Positions 1 through 11,426 of a DNA stretch of 64,000 bases are shown here, piece after piece. The stretch is from Colletotrichum lupini (Eukaryota > Ascomycota > Sordariomycetes > Glomerellales > Glomerellaceae). The DNA is taken from positions 372,001-436,000 of the forward strand of contig NC_064678.1 of NCBI RefSeq assembly GCF_023278565.1, written 5' to 3'. Under the pieces are notes generated by a model that was given only the letters and a program-made list of their open reading frames with translations, was not told the DNA's origin and searched no databases. Both the position numbers and the translations under genes were made by a program. Position 1 is the stretch's first letter. Every line of letters begins with the position of its first letter.

Positions 1-902
1 CCACCCTCAGCGGTGTTCCCGACGTTACGGACGAAGACTTTAGCTACATCACTACAGAGGACCTGCAGTCAACCTCTCTTGGTAGCTCTGTCCCGACGAG
101 ATCGTACGCCCACAACCCCCGATCCCGTGGCAGCGTCCCCGACGACGACATTCTCCTCATCAAGAACAAGGGCATCACCTACCCCGCCCACTTCCCCGCG
201 TATGCCATTGGCGACGGCAAGCTGCGCGTCCGCGATGTTCGGGACCGAGTAAGCGTCCTGCTGGAGCTGTCCGAGAGACGTGGACGCCGCGTCAAGCTTC
301 TCTACAAGGGCCGCCAGCTCAAGGAGCCCGCTGCGCCCGTCCGGGATTACGGTGTCAAGAACAACAGCGAAGTCATGGTGGTGCTGCCCGAGGGCGAGGT
401 GGACGCTGAGAGCAGCGACGACTCGGACGAGGAAATGGTGGTCGTAGGTGGCGATGGCGGCAGCGCTGTGGGCAGCAACGGCGGCACCGATGACGGCAAG
501 AAGCGCCGTGGCAAGAAGAAGGGTCGCAAGTCCAAGAAGCGAAGCAGCAACACCAGCCCGAGGGATAGCGCATCAAATCTTGGCGTCCCAGGTCAGGAGA
601 GACAAAGCTCGCCCTCCCCCAGCAAGGCCAACGGCCCTCACGCCAAGCTCGATGCCATTGCAGCAAAATTCGAGGCGGATCTTCGCCAGCCTTGTGAGGA
701 CTACATCGCCTCGCCTCCGACAGACCCCAAGAAGAGAGAGGAGGAGCATCGCAAGCTGTCTGAGACGACGATGCAACATGTGCTTCTGAAGCTTGATGAG
801 GTCGAGACGGAAGGCGACCAGGACGCCAGAATGAAGAGAAAAGCCTTGGTCCAAACCGTTCAGGATGTCCTGAAGCGCCTTGACGCGAGGCTCAAGGCAT
901 AA
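1..902 (+). CDS. BAG-domain co-chaperone with ubiquitin-like domain (5' partial)
   Basis: The frame is open from the left edge (first full codon at base 3) to the TAA at 900-902, giving 299 residues of a longer protein whose start lies outside the window. A ubiquitin-like fold is suggested around visible residues 50-125 (ILLIKNKGITYPAHFP, then LLYKGRQLKEP and NNSEVMVVLP). An acidic stretch and a Lys/Arg-rich linker (KKRRGKKKGRKSKKR) follow. The last 85 residues form a BAG domain beginning KLDAIAAKFEADL and ending VLKRLDARLKA. BAG domains bind the Hsp70 ATPase domain and act as nucleotide-exchange factors. Fungal proteins of this layout often have an N-terminal membrane anchor, which would be upstream and cannot be seen here. 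No intron is evident in the visible part. Confidence 0.85.
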   Translation, partial: TLSGVPDVTDEDFSYITTEDLQSTSLGSSVPTRSYAHNPRSRGSVPDDDILLIKNKGITYPAHFPAYAIGDGKLRVRDVRDRVSVLLELSERRGRRVKLLYKGRQLKEPAAPVRDYGVKNNSEVMVVLPEGEVDAESSDDSDEEMVVVGGDGGSAVGSNGGTDDGKKRRGKKKGRKSKKRSSNTSPRDSASNLGVPGQERQSSPSPSKANGPHAKLDAIAAKFEADLRQPCEDYIASPPTDPKKREEEHRKLSETTMQHVLLKLDEVETEGDQDARMKRKALVQTVQDVLKRLDARLKA

Positions 903-2110
903 AAGAAGCGAATTGGGGCGTCATTTGGGGGGTGCCTGCTGTTTCTGCAATACGTTTGTTTACTAATAACGGCCTACTTCCGTTGAATTCTTCTAGATGA
1001 GCATTTGTGGAGGGTTTCTATTCAGTCAAGCTGCATGTTTTATCAAAGCGAGATTTGCATCTAGAGGCATGCCGCGTAAAATGGCGGATGCGATGGGCGT
1101 TAGGGACAGCTTGAGATGGGATGCTGTACAACGATGGCCATTGCTTGAGCCGAAGATGATGCTAGGCAATGGGGAGCAGAGACGAGGAGTAGAGACAGAG
1201 ACAGACAGAGAGGCGCATAGCACGCCGTAGACAGGAACTGCAAAAACAACCCAAGTGTACTGGGATCTTCACTCCATCCATTGCGCACATGATGCATACG
1301 AGCACAGCCTTCCAAGTCCTAGACCTGGAACTGGATCTTGGAATAGCCGCATTCTGTCATTGAAGCAGGGCTGCAGCGTGACGTTGTCGACGAGGTCCAG
1401 TCGTGGGGATATCCCGGTCTCCCGTTTGAACAATTGTGCCATGCTTGACGTCGTTGGCTTAGTCAACGGGTGTCCTTATCTCATGTGACAGAGAGGCCGT
1501 TATCGATTAATCCGGTATCGGGTATTATTTCCTGCCCGGCCTAGGGACCCAGGGGAGAAAGACGGGAAAGGCCCGGTGAATGGAAGCGGCAGTGACAGAC
1601 GTGGGCAAGGTGAGTCGTCGATTGGGGTCTGGCCGCCAGCGGATGCCCCGCCACATACCTTACACCGAGATGAGCCCGCACTGAAAAGTCAAGGTGAGTC
1701 AGCAGAAACCTGACGCTGTGGGCATCGGAAGCGCTGAGCGGATGCGCGCCTTCTGGTAGGTCTTTGCAGCCCTAAGCTGCCTCAGGCCCCACTTCCAACC
1801 CTCGCTTGTGATGGATACTGCTTTGCCACAAAGGGCTAGCCTCATTCATTTCTCTGGCGTGCCATTGGAGGGTTTTGTGTGTGCGTGTGTAAATTTCTCA
1901 TTGACCTGTCCCCTTCCCAGTTGTGTGCCCGCCCCGATTTCAAGATTGTCGCGACGGCTTCTTCCAAATCTCACCCTCCGACAATACTAACCCAATCGCA
2001 GCAGACCAAATCTCTACAGAGGCACCCATTCCGCCCAGAGATTTGAATCACCCTTTTCCTTCTTTTTCAGCAGAACACCGCGAACCGGTGTTTTTAAAGG
2101 AACAGGAACG
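903..2110. other. intergenic: BAG 3' UTR and ribosomal protein promoter
   Basis: No gene is recognised here. The first part is probably the 3' UTR of the BAG gene. The last few hundred bases form the promoter and leader of the L16 gene, with pyrimidine-rich runs typical of highly expressed fungal promoters near 1905-1925 and 2045-2075. Short open frames show no family resemblance. Confidence 0.6.
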
Positions 2111-3312
2111 ATGTCTTCTTTCGAGCCGGTGGTGAGTCTTTACCGAATTATCTTTTGGGGTTCCCATTTCGAGATAAATGAGAGCCGCGGAATATCGACG
2201 ATGAGGAATTTCGGGATACTTGTAGGAGCGAGGAACACCATGCGATGGAACAATGGCACTTGACTGCAGCCCGTCTTCACGTCAACGCTGCTTCCGCTAT
2301 TTCAGCTCGCCGCCGCTGTTGTCGCCGGCGCTTCAACAGTCAATCCCGAATCTTCTCATCGGCCGACCGCGAATACATTGTTGGAGATGCAGATCGCTGA
2401 CTCCAGCCCTCTCTACAGGTCGTCATCGACGGCAAGGGCCATCTCCTTGGTCGTCTTGCCTCCATCGTCGCCAAGCAGCTTCTCAACGGCCAGAAGATCG
2501 TCGTTGTCCGCACCGAGGCCCTCAACATCTCTGGCGAGTTCTTCCGTGCCAAGCGTATGTCGACTCTCTCTCAACCCTACCCCCACCGGTCGCAACACCC
2601 AGTCTGTCAAAAGAGGAGGAAACACCACTGGGAACATGCAAAGACTTGCGGTGCCGACAACCCGAACCGATCGAACATATACTGATGAATGGCTATAGTC
2701 AAGTACCACGCCTACCTGCGCAAGATGACCCGTTACAACCCGACTCGCGGTGGTAAGCCAACACACATACACACACATACATCCGGGCTCTGCTCTGTCT
2801 CCTAGCTGAGATACTCAACTCGAGGACATTCAAATGTCTGACTTGACCGCTATAGGTCCCTTCCACTTCCGCGCCCCGTCGCGTATCTTCTACAAGACCG
2901 TCCGTGGCATGATCCCCCACAAGACTGCTCGCGGTGCCGCCGCTCTTGAGCGCCTCAAGGTCTTCGAGGGTGTTCCCCCTCCCTACGACAAGCAGAAGAA
3001 GATGGTCGTCCCCCAGGCCCTCCGTGTCCTGAGACTGCAGCCCGGCCGCAAGTTCTGCACCGTTGGCCGTCTCTCCCACGAGGTCGGCTGGAAGTACCAG
3101 GACGTCGTTGCCAGGTATGTACCTCCCACAATGGACCTAACCCTGGGTTTTTCAATACTGACAAACCCCCCAGACTCGAGGAGCGCCGCAAGGCCAAGGG
3201 TGCTGCCTACTACGAGCGCAAGAAGGTCGCTCAGCGCCAGCTCACCGACGCGAAGAAGAACGCCAAGGTCGACCAGAAGACGGCGCAGGCCCTCGAGGCC
3301 TTCGGCTACTAA
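2111..3312 (+). CDS. 60S ribosomal protein L16 (uL13 family)
   Basis: Five exons are joined: 2111-2131, 2419-2554, 2699-2752, 2856-3114 and 3174-3312. All introns are GT-AG and the phases match, giving 202 residues, the normal length of fungal uL13. The protein starts [20 protein letters not shown] and contains the conserved stretches [56 protein letters not shown] and [20 protein letters not shown], ending EALEAFGY-like (QALEAFGY). It is a structural component of the large cytosolic ribosomal subunit. The first exon codes for only seven residues and is followed by a 287-nt intron, an arrangement common in fungal ribosomal protein genes. Splice sites were chosen because they restore the continuous family sequence. 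Confidence 0.95.
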
Positions 3313-4815
3313 ACGTAGTCGACAAATCCCTTTTCGACGTTGATTTTTTTCGAGCCGCTCTATCTTGAGGGAAATGGAGGAGGAGAGGAGGAAAGGCTTT
3401 ATCCCCGTTGAGCCGCCACCATACCCACCACCAACGCCCACACGATAGTCCGACCAAAAATGAAAAGACTCGGAGGGTGATTTCTCGCGCATTTCTGTCC
3501 TCTTCCTCGCGTTTCCTCATTAGATTGGCGTGGGCGGTTCACAAGGGAAATTCTTCATTTTGCTGATGGCACAAATGGGCTGGTCATTGGAAGGGGGGGA
3601 ATTCAAAAATAAGACATGATTTTGGGGGGCCCAAACGAGAGAGAAGAGAGTTTTTATGGAGTGAGTCCGAAAAGGCTTCGCTTTGCAAAATCATCATCAT
3701 CCTGTTCAATACCCCCCCGCGCCGCCGTTCTCGGTGTTTTCGGTACATTCGGTTCAACCGCCAAAAGCACACAAATACGCACCAACCAAAAAACCCCTTT
3801 TCTCGCAATAAGTCACAACACAAACACTCAATCTAGATGATTCATGTCCACGGGCTTTTTTCATGGTGTACTTTGTCTTTTTAATGGTGGTTGCCGTAAA
3901 AAGATTTTGGGGTTTTGGCTTTCTGAATTATATGGGAATTGATATCACACACTTCAACAACATTCATCCTGTCGATCAATGGCCTCCCCCATCTCATCCT
4001 CTTCTTTTCAATCTTCCCCCCCTTCCCCAGGGTTTCCCCCTTAGACGAACAACCCGTAGTCCCAGATGAGGCGATATTCGAAGAAGAGCAGACGGAAATC
4101 GAACGAACAAAAAGAACTACGAAGAAGAAAAGTATACCACGGCATTTTGGGAGGGGAACCTTGGCGAGGCGTCTTGTGCTTAGAGAAGTAATTGCATTAC
4201 AATTATGAAGACTTCATGTGAAATGATGATATCAAGTGACGATCTAAGTATGCTGATCAAGTGAATACTGCGGTCTTCCTTGCTCAAAGTTCGCGAGAAA
4301 GTGAAATGATCGATGACGGAACATTGACGAAAGCAACCTTCCGTCGCACTCAAAAGAGGGTTCCACGCGCGAATCTTAAGCACTCTCATCTCAGGAGTGC
4401 AGATTGAATGTTGGCAAACCCGCGACGGCACTTAGTAAACGTGACATGTTCGCGACAAGACGCGTTAGTGTGCCCTATCTTATCCCAAGTCCTAAGAGAC
4501 CCGCCGCCAATTCACGGCACAATCTTATCGTTCGAGGGTCCAGCTCGGTGTGCCCCAGAACTAACATGGCGAGGCTCCTGTGAAAATCGAGGCCGAGTAG
4601 CTGTTTGCCTAAATGACAATATCTGCTCGTAGACGTGGGTTCCGGCTGCAGCTGCAAGTCATGAGCCGTTCGCTGATTGACGGCCCTTGAACCCTTCAGG
4701 TGAGGTCATCGAGCGGCGCCGAGGTCTACGCGCAGGCCAGAGAGGAGGACGCTTGCGCAGCGCGGCCCGGGCTGCTCGCTACATGAATACACGCCAGACC
4801 GACTCTTTCAACAAT
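3313..4815. other. intergenic: L16 3' UTR and spacer before the tRNA
   Basis: About 1.5 kb without a recognisable gene. The first 500-800 bases are probably L16 3' UTR and downstream spacer, with T-rich and purine-rich runs. The last 120 bases before the tRNA are GC-rich. Small open frames here have no recognisable domain. Confidence 0.6.
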
Positions 4816-4887
4816 GGGCGATTGGTTTAGTGGTATAATGACCGCTTAGCATGCGGTAGGTCCTGGGTTCGATTCCCAGATCGTCCA
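4816..4887 (+). tRNA. tRNA-Ala (AGC)
   Basis: A 72-nt intronless cloverleaf. The acceptor arm GGGCGAT pairs with ATCGTCC at 4880-4886, with discriminator A at 4887. The anticodon stem is ACCGC/GCGGT around loop TTAGCAT, with anticodon AGC at 4848-4850. The T arm is CCTGG-GTTCGAT-TCCCAG. The acceptor contains G3-U70, the universal alanine identity element, which supports the anticodon call. The D arm is weakly paired (GTTT against TAAT). CCA is not encoded. A T-rich stretch (4889-4898) follows but is interrupted, so the terminator is unclear. Confidence 0.93.
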
Positions 4888-5273
4888 ATCTTTTGGCTTT
4901 TCCAGCTTCAATCCTACCCTTTGCCAATTGTGAATGATGTCCTTTGATGCAGTTGTAATCTACAATTTTTCTAAGTGAGCATCAAAGTTTGTTGAATCTT
5001 ATTGCGTGTATCTGTCCGCTTTTTGTTCACCTGCTCTGAAGGAAGCAGGTGTCGTTTGTGCTTGCCAATGCGAGGCTGAGTGGGCTGGGTGCATGTTTGT
5101 GGTCCGTGCTTCGACTTCATGTCAACATCAAGACGCGCCTTGAGTTGCTCAATAAGTGCCGTTTCTTCATCATACAACAGGCATTTGATCGCTAAATTGA
5201 AGATTAGGAGTCTTCAGGCTGAGGGTTTTTCAAAGAGACACAGGAGACTGTGTACAGAGATATACAGCCCGAA

Positions 5274-5620
5274 ATGACACAAAATATTGGAGATTCCATG
5301 GATGGTCATTCAAAACCAGTGAATAAAGATACTGAAAAAGAAAAGTAAGTTATCGCAACGCGTTTGAACTTTGTTTTCCCTCGTAAAACTGTTTCTTGAC
5401 GCGTTTGAACCTTAATGAGAGACTTTGTTAATGTTTCTTCGCTTACAGAGAGTTTGAGGAGGCATCGGCCGTGGTTGCGAAACATGTCAAGCTCCTGCGG
5501 GAGTACAACCAGATCAAGGATGTGGGGCAGCAACTGATGGGTATGGTTGCCGAGAAGAGGGGCGTCACTGTGGGAAGTCTGTATGAGACTCGCGAATTTG
5601 GAGTTGGGCCAAAGGATTGA
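5274..5620 (+). CDS. Swi5/Sae3-type DNA recombination mediator
   Basis: Two exons (5274-5344 and 5449-5620) encode 80 residues, close to fission yeast Swi5 (85) and budding yeast Sae3 (91). The C-terminal half has the conserved core KHVKLLREYNQIKDVGQQ followed by LMGMVAEKRGVTVGSLYE and an EFGV-type end. Swi5/Sae3 proteins pair with Sfr1/Mei5 and stabilise Rad51/Dmc1 filaments during homologous recombination in the nucleus. The donor is GTAAGT at 5345 and the acceptor ACAG ends at 5448. Without splicing, exon 1 hits TAA at the donor. The ATG at 5274 is the only in-frame start close by. An additional upstream exon cannot be excluded, because many filamentous fungal homologues have longer N termini. 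Confidence 0.82.
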
Positions 5621-5943
5621 GATGGGGATGCGGTGGGCTGGGAGGTGTGTCGCGATTGCGCGTGGAGGAAGTGTGCGGCAGACTATGGCTGATGCTGCGT
5701 GCTTGATCAATCAGACACGGTTGATGAGAACCAGAGTGCTCTCGAGACAGTAAGGGTGAAGTATGTGTCTGACCTGACACCATAAAAGCCTGCCGTGACG
5801 TGAGCGTCCAACATTCAGTGCTACATAAGCCTAGTACCATTGCTTTTTCCGGAGAGTTTCTGAACTTGGAGAAGAGATGTGTAAAAAACAAGGTAGCAGC
5901 AAATTGGAGAATAAAGGCATGAGAGCAAAGACAAAAAAGAGTT

Positions 5944-8900
5944 TCAATAGATCGAAGGTGTCTCCGACGGGAAACGAACATACTTCTCCATCCAGTCGTC
6001 GCCGTTACCCTCCCGATCTTGATCATCGTGTAAACCGCAAATATCAGCCCTGCACGACGCTCCATTAACCTCTGAGCACCTAGTACCTGTAATGTCTTGC
6101 AAGTACTGTGTTTCGTCGCGAGAGGAAGTGTCCGGATCGCCAGCCTTATTGTTTTCGCTGTTTTCGTTGTTCTCGATGTCTTTGATCAGCAATGCCACTT
6201 CTGACGGCAACGTCAGGTCATCAAATTTCGCCTCCTCTCTACTAGTTCCACTTGCTGCCTTCATTATCATCTCGGCTTCCACGTCATACCCGAAGAATTG
6301 CTGTAGAGGCTTAAGATCGTCTTGGAGGTCTCCGTTGTCAGAAGAGTCGCCTTCATCCCCCACGAATCCTTCAAAGTGATGCTCCGGCAAGTTGTACGTC
6401 TCGTCAAACAGCTCATAATCAGCTTTATCCCAACGTCGAAAGCTCCGTAACAACCTTTCAACGGCGAGGCGCCCTCGTTTCCGCGCTAACACAACAGCTC
6501 TGATGTACTGGAGACGGCCGGTTCCTTCAGTCGAGACGCCAGAGTCAAGGAGGAGCTGCACAACGTCTAATCGGCCATTCTCTGACGCCGTCTCTATAGC
6601 AGTCCGCCTGAACTCCGTCTTGCCTGGGATGTCTGGATCTGCATGCAATTCTAGCAATCTTTTCACGACGCCGAAGAAGCCCATCATAGCTGCCTCTGTC
6701 AACGGCGGATGACATAAGAAGTCCTCATGGTACTCATTGACATCGGCGCCCATTCTTACAAGAGTCTCCACGAGGGCGATGTCGCCTACAGTGGCCGCAG
6801 CTTTCAGCGGTGTTCCACAGATTCTTTCACTCTCACGCCAGTGCACGGTGTTGACACCGATGCCAGACGACAAGTACCAGTCCATAACCGCGGTAGACTT
6901 TCGAAGAATAGCTCTCGTTAGAAGCACCCTGTCCAGTGTGGCTTTGGCTCTTTGTAGAAGGGGGAGGATAGCCAGGGCATGTGGATTGTCAGCAACACGT
7001 GAACAATCGACGTTGAATTGGTGGCCATTTTGCACCAATCTGGCGACGCAATTCGGTGAAGATAAGAGCGCATGAAAGGTTACTGGCTGATGCTCCTCAT
7101 ACTGTCGCGTTTCCTCGTCAATCGCTTCGAGATATAGCTCTTCGTACCGCTGTAAAGACACCTTGGGGGGCCTGTTAAAAGGTACGAACATCTGGGGGCC
7201 CAAACCTCGGTATGTCATTTGCGGAGGGCACAGTCCTGTCATAAGAATTTCATCGGCCACATCATCGATGCCAATTCTCATTGCGAGACACATCGCTGAT
7301 CCGAGCCAATGGTGTTCGCTGGTCGGAACTTTAGCATGTTTGCTCAGCTCTAAAAGCTTGTGGAATAGGACCCAGTCAAATGTATACTCGGCCATATAAA
7401 CAGCTGCAAAGACTGTCCTTGTCGAGAACTCGGCCGCGTCCATTAAACCTATGATCTGTAGAGCCATCCGAGAATCTTGGACCAATATAGCGGCTTCGAG
7501 AGGTGATAGCTCGTTAAGAAGACTTGGTGCGGTGAGCGATGCCCCAAGTGCCAGTATCTGCTCTGTTGAGGAGGCCAGGCGAGTTCTGATCGACATCGCT
7601 AGCTCTTCCCCGAATAGTTTTGCCCCGCAGGAGAGTAGGAACAGGGCGTTTTCTTCACTGCTGCAAGACAAAGCTGCTTGTAGTGAGGTTCTACCCAACT
7701 GGCCTACAGATATGATTCCATGGAAGAAGCCCCAGGTGATCACCTCGCGTTTTCGGTAGCGGCGAGGGCCTTCGGCATAATCTCCTGCAAAGGGTTGACA
7801 GAAGTTGACATCAGCACCGTGATTCAGCAAGAGTTTAATGAGTCTTGGATCGGCACTGGCCGCGGCACACTGAAGTGGCGTGGTGAACACGAGGGAACCG
7901 ACTTCGACAACAGGGTTTGGTATTGCTCCGAGCCCCAAAAGGCGTTTGCACAAGGAATAGTTGTTCCTAGAAGCTGCAACCCCTAGGACCGACTCTCCAA
8001 CGAAGTTCATGTAGTTGAGACAGTCTCGGTGCTTAGAGACCCACTTGAAGACCGATTTGCTGCTGGTTTTGACAGAAGTGATGAGAAGTTGAGCAAGAGA
8101 GGTTGCACTCTTGAATTTGGATTCGAAAAATTCGAGGATAGGCTCTGTAGCGGAAGAATGAGTTCTCATCCCAAGTTCATTCAGAAAGACGCGAGACATG
8201 ATCTCGTCATCTTCTTGGTATCGGTAAACAGATAGTACCCATCTCGTCATGATCCCGACTGAAGGCTCATGAACGACTTGTGCTGAGACGAGCGCTGCGT
8301 TACAAACAATTTGAAGCATTTCAAGGTCGACTGAATGACTGTGTGCGCCAAGTTTTGTTAAGAGCTCGACCATGGTGATATTGAGCGTAAAGGCAGCCCA
8401 ATGAATTGCCCTTAGGTGATCGTTGTGAAACCTTATGGATGTAGGTATAGGTAGGTCGATCAGAGGAAGGTTGACATCTATCCCGGCTAAGGCTAGGGAC
8501 TCAATGGTGGCAAGGTCCGAAGCTAGAACCGCTTTTTCGAAAATCTGGCACAAGAAAGCCTGAAGGCTGATTGGGAGAGTCTTCAATTCGCGTGATACTA
8601 GTAGTTTCCATGCAGTGATATCTCGAAACACTGTCAAAATTGCTTCGTTGATCATGTCTCGGTCGTAAGGTCCTTCATCTAAGTGGTTGCAGAAACCATT
8701 GGATAGAAGAAAGACCATGATTTCTAAGGCATCGGAGTCTGCGCATCCGGAAGAGAAGCGTTGAATGAGACTAGTTGCTCTGCGAGCATGGTTGTCTGTC
8801 GTTCTCTCAGGCATCAGAAGATAAAGGGCCCGAAAGGTCTGCTGAAGGGTTGGTGTGTAATCCCGCGGTTGTGTTCGCCGTAAGGTAATGCGACCCAGTT

Positions 8901-9696
8901 CTCTGCCCACAAGAATCGTGGCTGATGGAGAGATACTGCTTTGTATAGGAATGTTTATTGTCAAAGCTGTGTATGTATATGAGCAAGGCAGGCCAGATCT
9001 CAGGGAAGGCATTGCCTCAAGCTATAACGCGAACATACCGCTCAAGAGTTGCTGACACTGCAACCAAGGCAGATTCTGTATGGTACAGGAATATCGAGCC
9101 TCTTTGATAGGCGATGGAGTCCGGATTATGAGTGGAAAGTCCCCAGGTAACGATGGCGTGGGCATGGCTGGAAAACATTCAGTGAGAGGACAGAGCATAC
9201 ATAGGAGAACTATCATGATCATGTTTGATCCATCTCCGGGACATGAGAAGTCGAAAGTTCTTACGTGGTTTGAATCTCTCCACAATTGATGTATGACAGT
9301 GCCGCGCTCTTGCTTTCTCCACCGCCGCAGGCCTCAATGGGATTCCAGAGAGATACAGACTGGTCCTCTTCCCGCGGCTTAGACGCTCGCGAACTCGGAC
9401 ATCGACGCACTTCCATTGTTGGGCGGACATGTTTTTGAACATGTGCCATTCCTTGAGTTTCCATTCTAACTGAGCTTTGCTATGAGAATCTTAGTACCTC
9501 GATTTGACGTTGCACTGTGCATAGATTCCTTGGTGGTAGGGTAGACTTACGATGCATGAAATTTGTGCATGGTCCTGAGTGCCGTCAAGACGAAGGTCAA
9601 TGCCATATCTTGCTGTAGATACAGTCGTTGAATGACAGATCTTACCCGCTCCCACTCTGCCTCGCTGATCACAGGATGCCGTTGCCTATGAGACAT
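5944..9696 (-). CDS. Clr5-domain ankyrin-repeat protein
   Basis: Four exons (9696-9551, 9479-9265, 9167-9039, 8966-5944) encode 1170 residues with consistent phases. The N terminus is a Clr5 domain: ISEAEWERVRSVIQRLYLQQ at about residues 10-29, followed by MHKFHASKAQLEWKLKEW at about 43-60. The first intron falls inside this domain, and the 9551 donor (GTAAGT) restores it. The large last exon carries degenerate ankyrin repeats, clearest at RAIHWAAFTLNITMVELL, TPLQCAAASADPRLIKLL then NHGADVNF, TPLKAAATVGDIALVETL and RTAIETASENGRLDVVQL. An acidic Asp/Glu-rich tail follows. Clr5 domains are named after a fission yeast silencing factor and are frequent at the N termini of fungal ankyrin and TPR proteins. 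Ankyrin repeats mediate protein binding. The specific role is unknown; a nuclear or scaffold function is inference. Confidence 0.8.
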
Positions 9697-10403
9697 GGTG
9701 GCAGAAGCAGAACGCACAGCATACAAGGTCTTTTGGGGGGTAGAAAGATGGATTCAATGATCTTCCCTGAGTCTGGGCTACGGTATGGAGGGAATTTCGA
9801 TAGCGAGATGTGGAAAGCATATGTCCCATGCTTTCGGATGGATTTACTTGAGGTTCAAATACATGGGCACACGAGGCGGCATACAGAGTAAATGCGACTG
9901 TTGATTGGACTGGCCCGAAATCCGATTCAGCTTTTCCCTCCACCGCGTGCGGCATCAAGCAGACCGTTGGTTTCTGGGCAGCTTGGTCGTGATTGGGTAC
10001 TTCCAAAATCTGGTTCGGTGTAAGCCCAGCCCCAACCTGGCCTCGGCGAGTAGAAGATGCAGGAAGAATGCACTTTGCTGCTGACCGGCACATTTCTTAG
10101 AGCCTGCCGAAAAAGTCATCATGCTTAGTCCCTCGATTCATGATGTGGACATTCCTCATTGGGCGTTGCCAGTTCCTGATTGAACCTCTGTCACTGGTGT
10201 TGCTCATCGCAGATTCAAGCACTCAGGGTCGCTCTTGGCTGTTTTGATTCTTCGGCGATCCAGTTGGAACGTCTCTTGTAGTCTATCAGGTACCTTAGTC
10301 AAGACTGTAAGTTTGTGTGTAGGCATTACGATATTATGTTATATTTTCCAAGTGCACTCTTCGCCGAGCCCCGTCTAAGGCGCCCCTTTCACTGACTACC
10401 TAT
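9697..10403. other. intergenic spacer
   Basis: This lies between the start of the Clr5-ankyrin gene and the stop of the hydrolase gene, both on the minus strand. No coding family is recognised. It should contain the promoter of the ankyrin gene and the 3' UTR of the hydrolase. Confidence 0.55.
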
Positions 10404-11426
10404 CTATTTGGACAACCAGGCAACAAGCGCGTCATGGAACTCCTCTGGTTGGGAGATCTGAGGCGCGTGGCCAAGCGTGGGGAAGGTGTGAAGAGTCGCG
10501 TTGGGGATCTGGGCAGCAACAGCAGGACCGAGGGCAGCAAAGTTACCCAGCTTAGCAGCGACATCGGGAGGAGACCACTGCTTTCCGATGGCTGTGTTGT
10601 CCTTCTCGCCGATCATGAGCAGGGTGCGGGGCTTGATGAGAGAGAACTCGTAGCTGACGGGCTGCGTGAGGACGAGGTCGACGATCTGGGCCTGATTGAG
10701 CGCATAGGTGTCGGCTTTGGAACCCTTGTAGATGTTGACCAGCATGTTGACCCAGGTGTCGTACTCGTCCTTCCACTCTCCGACGTAGTAGGTCGCCTGC
10801 TCGTATCCCTTGATAGAGGCGTAGGAGCTGGCGCGCTCCGTCACGTAGTTGTCGTCGATGGGGAGGTAGGGGACGCCGAGCGCCTTGTAGTCTTCGAGGC
10901 CGACGGGGTTGACGAGGACCATCTCGTCGACCTCGTCGGGGAACATCAGACCGTAACGGGTAGTGAGCATACCGCCGAGGGAGTGCCCCATGACGGTAGC
11001 GCTCTCGATGCCAAGGGTCTTTAAGAGTCCGTTGGTGTTGGTCGCGAATTGCTGTAGAGAGAACTGGTAGCGCTCAGGCTTGGATGACTTGCAGAAGCCG
11101 ATCTGGTCCGGGGCAATGACGCGGTAGCCGGACTGAGCGAGGACGCGGATGGTGGTCTCCCACGTCGGGCCGCAAAAGTTCTTGCCATGGAAGAGGACGG
11201 CAGTCTTTCCATTGGGAGCGCACTTTGGCTTGATGTCCATGAAGGCCATCTCCAGCTCCTGCAGCTGGGAGGTGAACTTGTACAACTTGACGGGCCATGG
11301 GTAGGTGAAGTTGGAGCCGTTGAGGTCTTCGGGGAAGGAGTCGGAGTTGTCGTCGATTGTGCCCTGGGCAGACACGAGGGCGACGCCCGCCGCGGAGAGG
11401 GCGGTGATGATGGAGAAGACCTTCAT
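10404..11426 (-). CDS. secreted alpha/beta hydrolase
   Basis: A single uninterrupted frame of 340 residues. The N terminus MKVFSIITALSAAGVALVSA is a typical signal peptide with cleavage near Ala20. The alpha/beta-hydrolase fold is shown by the oxyanion segment VLFHGKNFCG (His80-Gly81), the strand/turn YRVIAPDQIGFCKSS, and the nucleophile elbow GHSLGG with Ser149. The acid is Asp276 in MIGEKDNT and the catalytic His320 lies in FPTLGHAPQ. The order and spacing fit epoxide-hydrolase or haloalkane-dehalogenase-like and proline-iminopeptidase-like secreted hydrolases. There is no aspartate nucleophile, so esterase/lipase-like chemistry is more likely than epoxide hydrolysis. The substrate is not predictable. 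It is secreted or directed to the secretory pathway. Confidence 0.85.
   Translation of the reverse strand: MKVFSIITALSAAGVALVSAQGTIDDNSDSFPEDLNGSNFTYPWPVKLYKFTSQLQELEMAFMDIKPKCAPNGKTAVLFHGKNFCGPTWETTIRVLAQSGYRVIAPDQIGFCKSSKPERYQFSLQQFATNTNGLLKTLGIESATVMGHSLGGMLTTRYGLMFPDEVDEMVLVNPVGLEDYKALGVPYLPIDDNYVTERASSYASIKGYEQATYYVGEWKDEYDTWVNMLVNIYKGSKADTYALNQAQIVDLVLTQPVSYEFSLIKPRTLLMIGEKDNTAIGKQWSPPDVAAKLGNFAALGPAVAAQIPNATLHTFPTLGHAPQISQPEEFHDALVAWLSK

Noticed and set aside
2132..2855. Intronic snoRNA in the ribosomal protein gene
   Set aside because: The introns were read for box C (RTGATGA) and box D (CTGA) pairs. Partial matches such as CGATGAG and CTGATGA occur, but without a correctly placed partner or terminal stem.
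10434..11024. Long plus-strand open frame of 196 codons
   Set aside because: It lies opposite the secreted hydrolase gene, which has a signal peptide and a full catalytic triad. The plus-strand frame is a GC-bias shadow.
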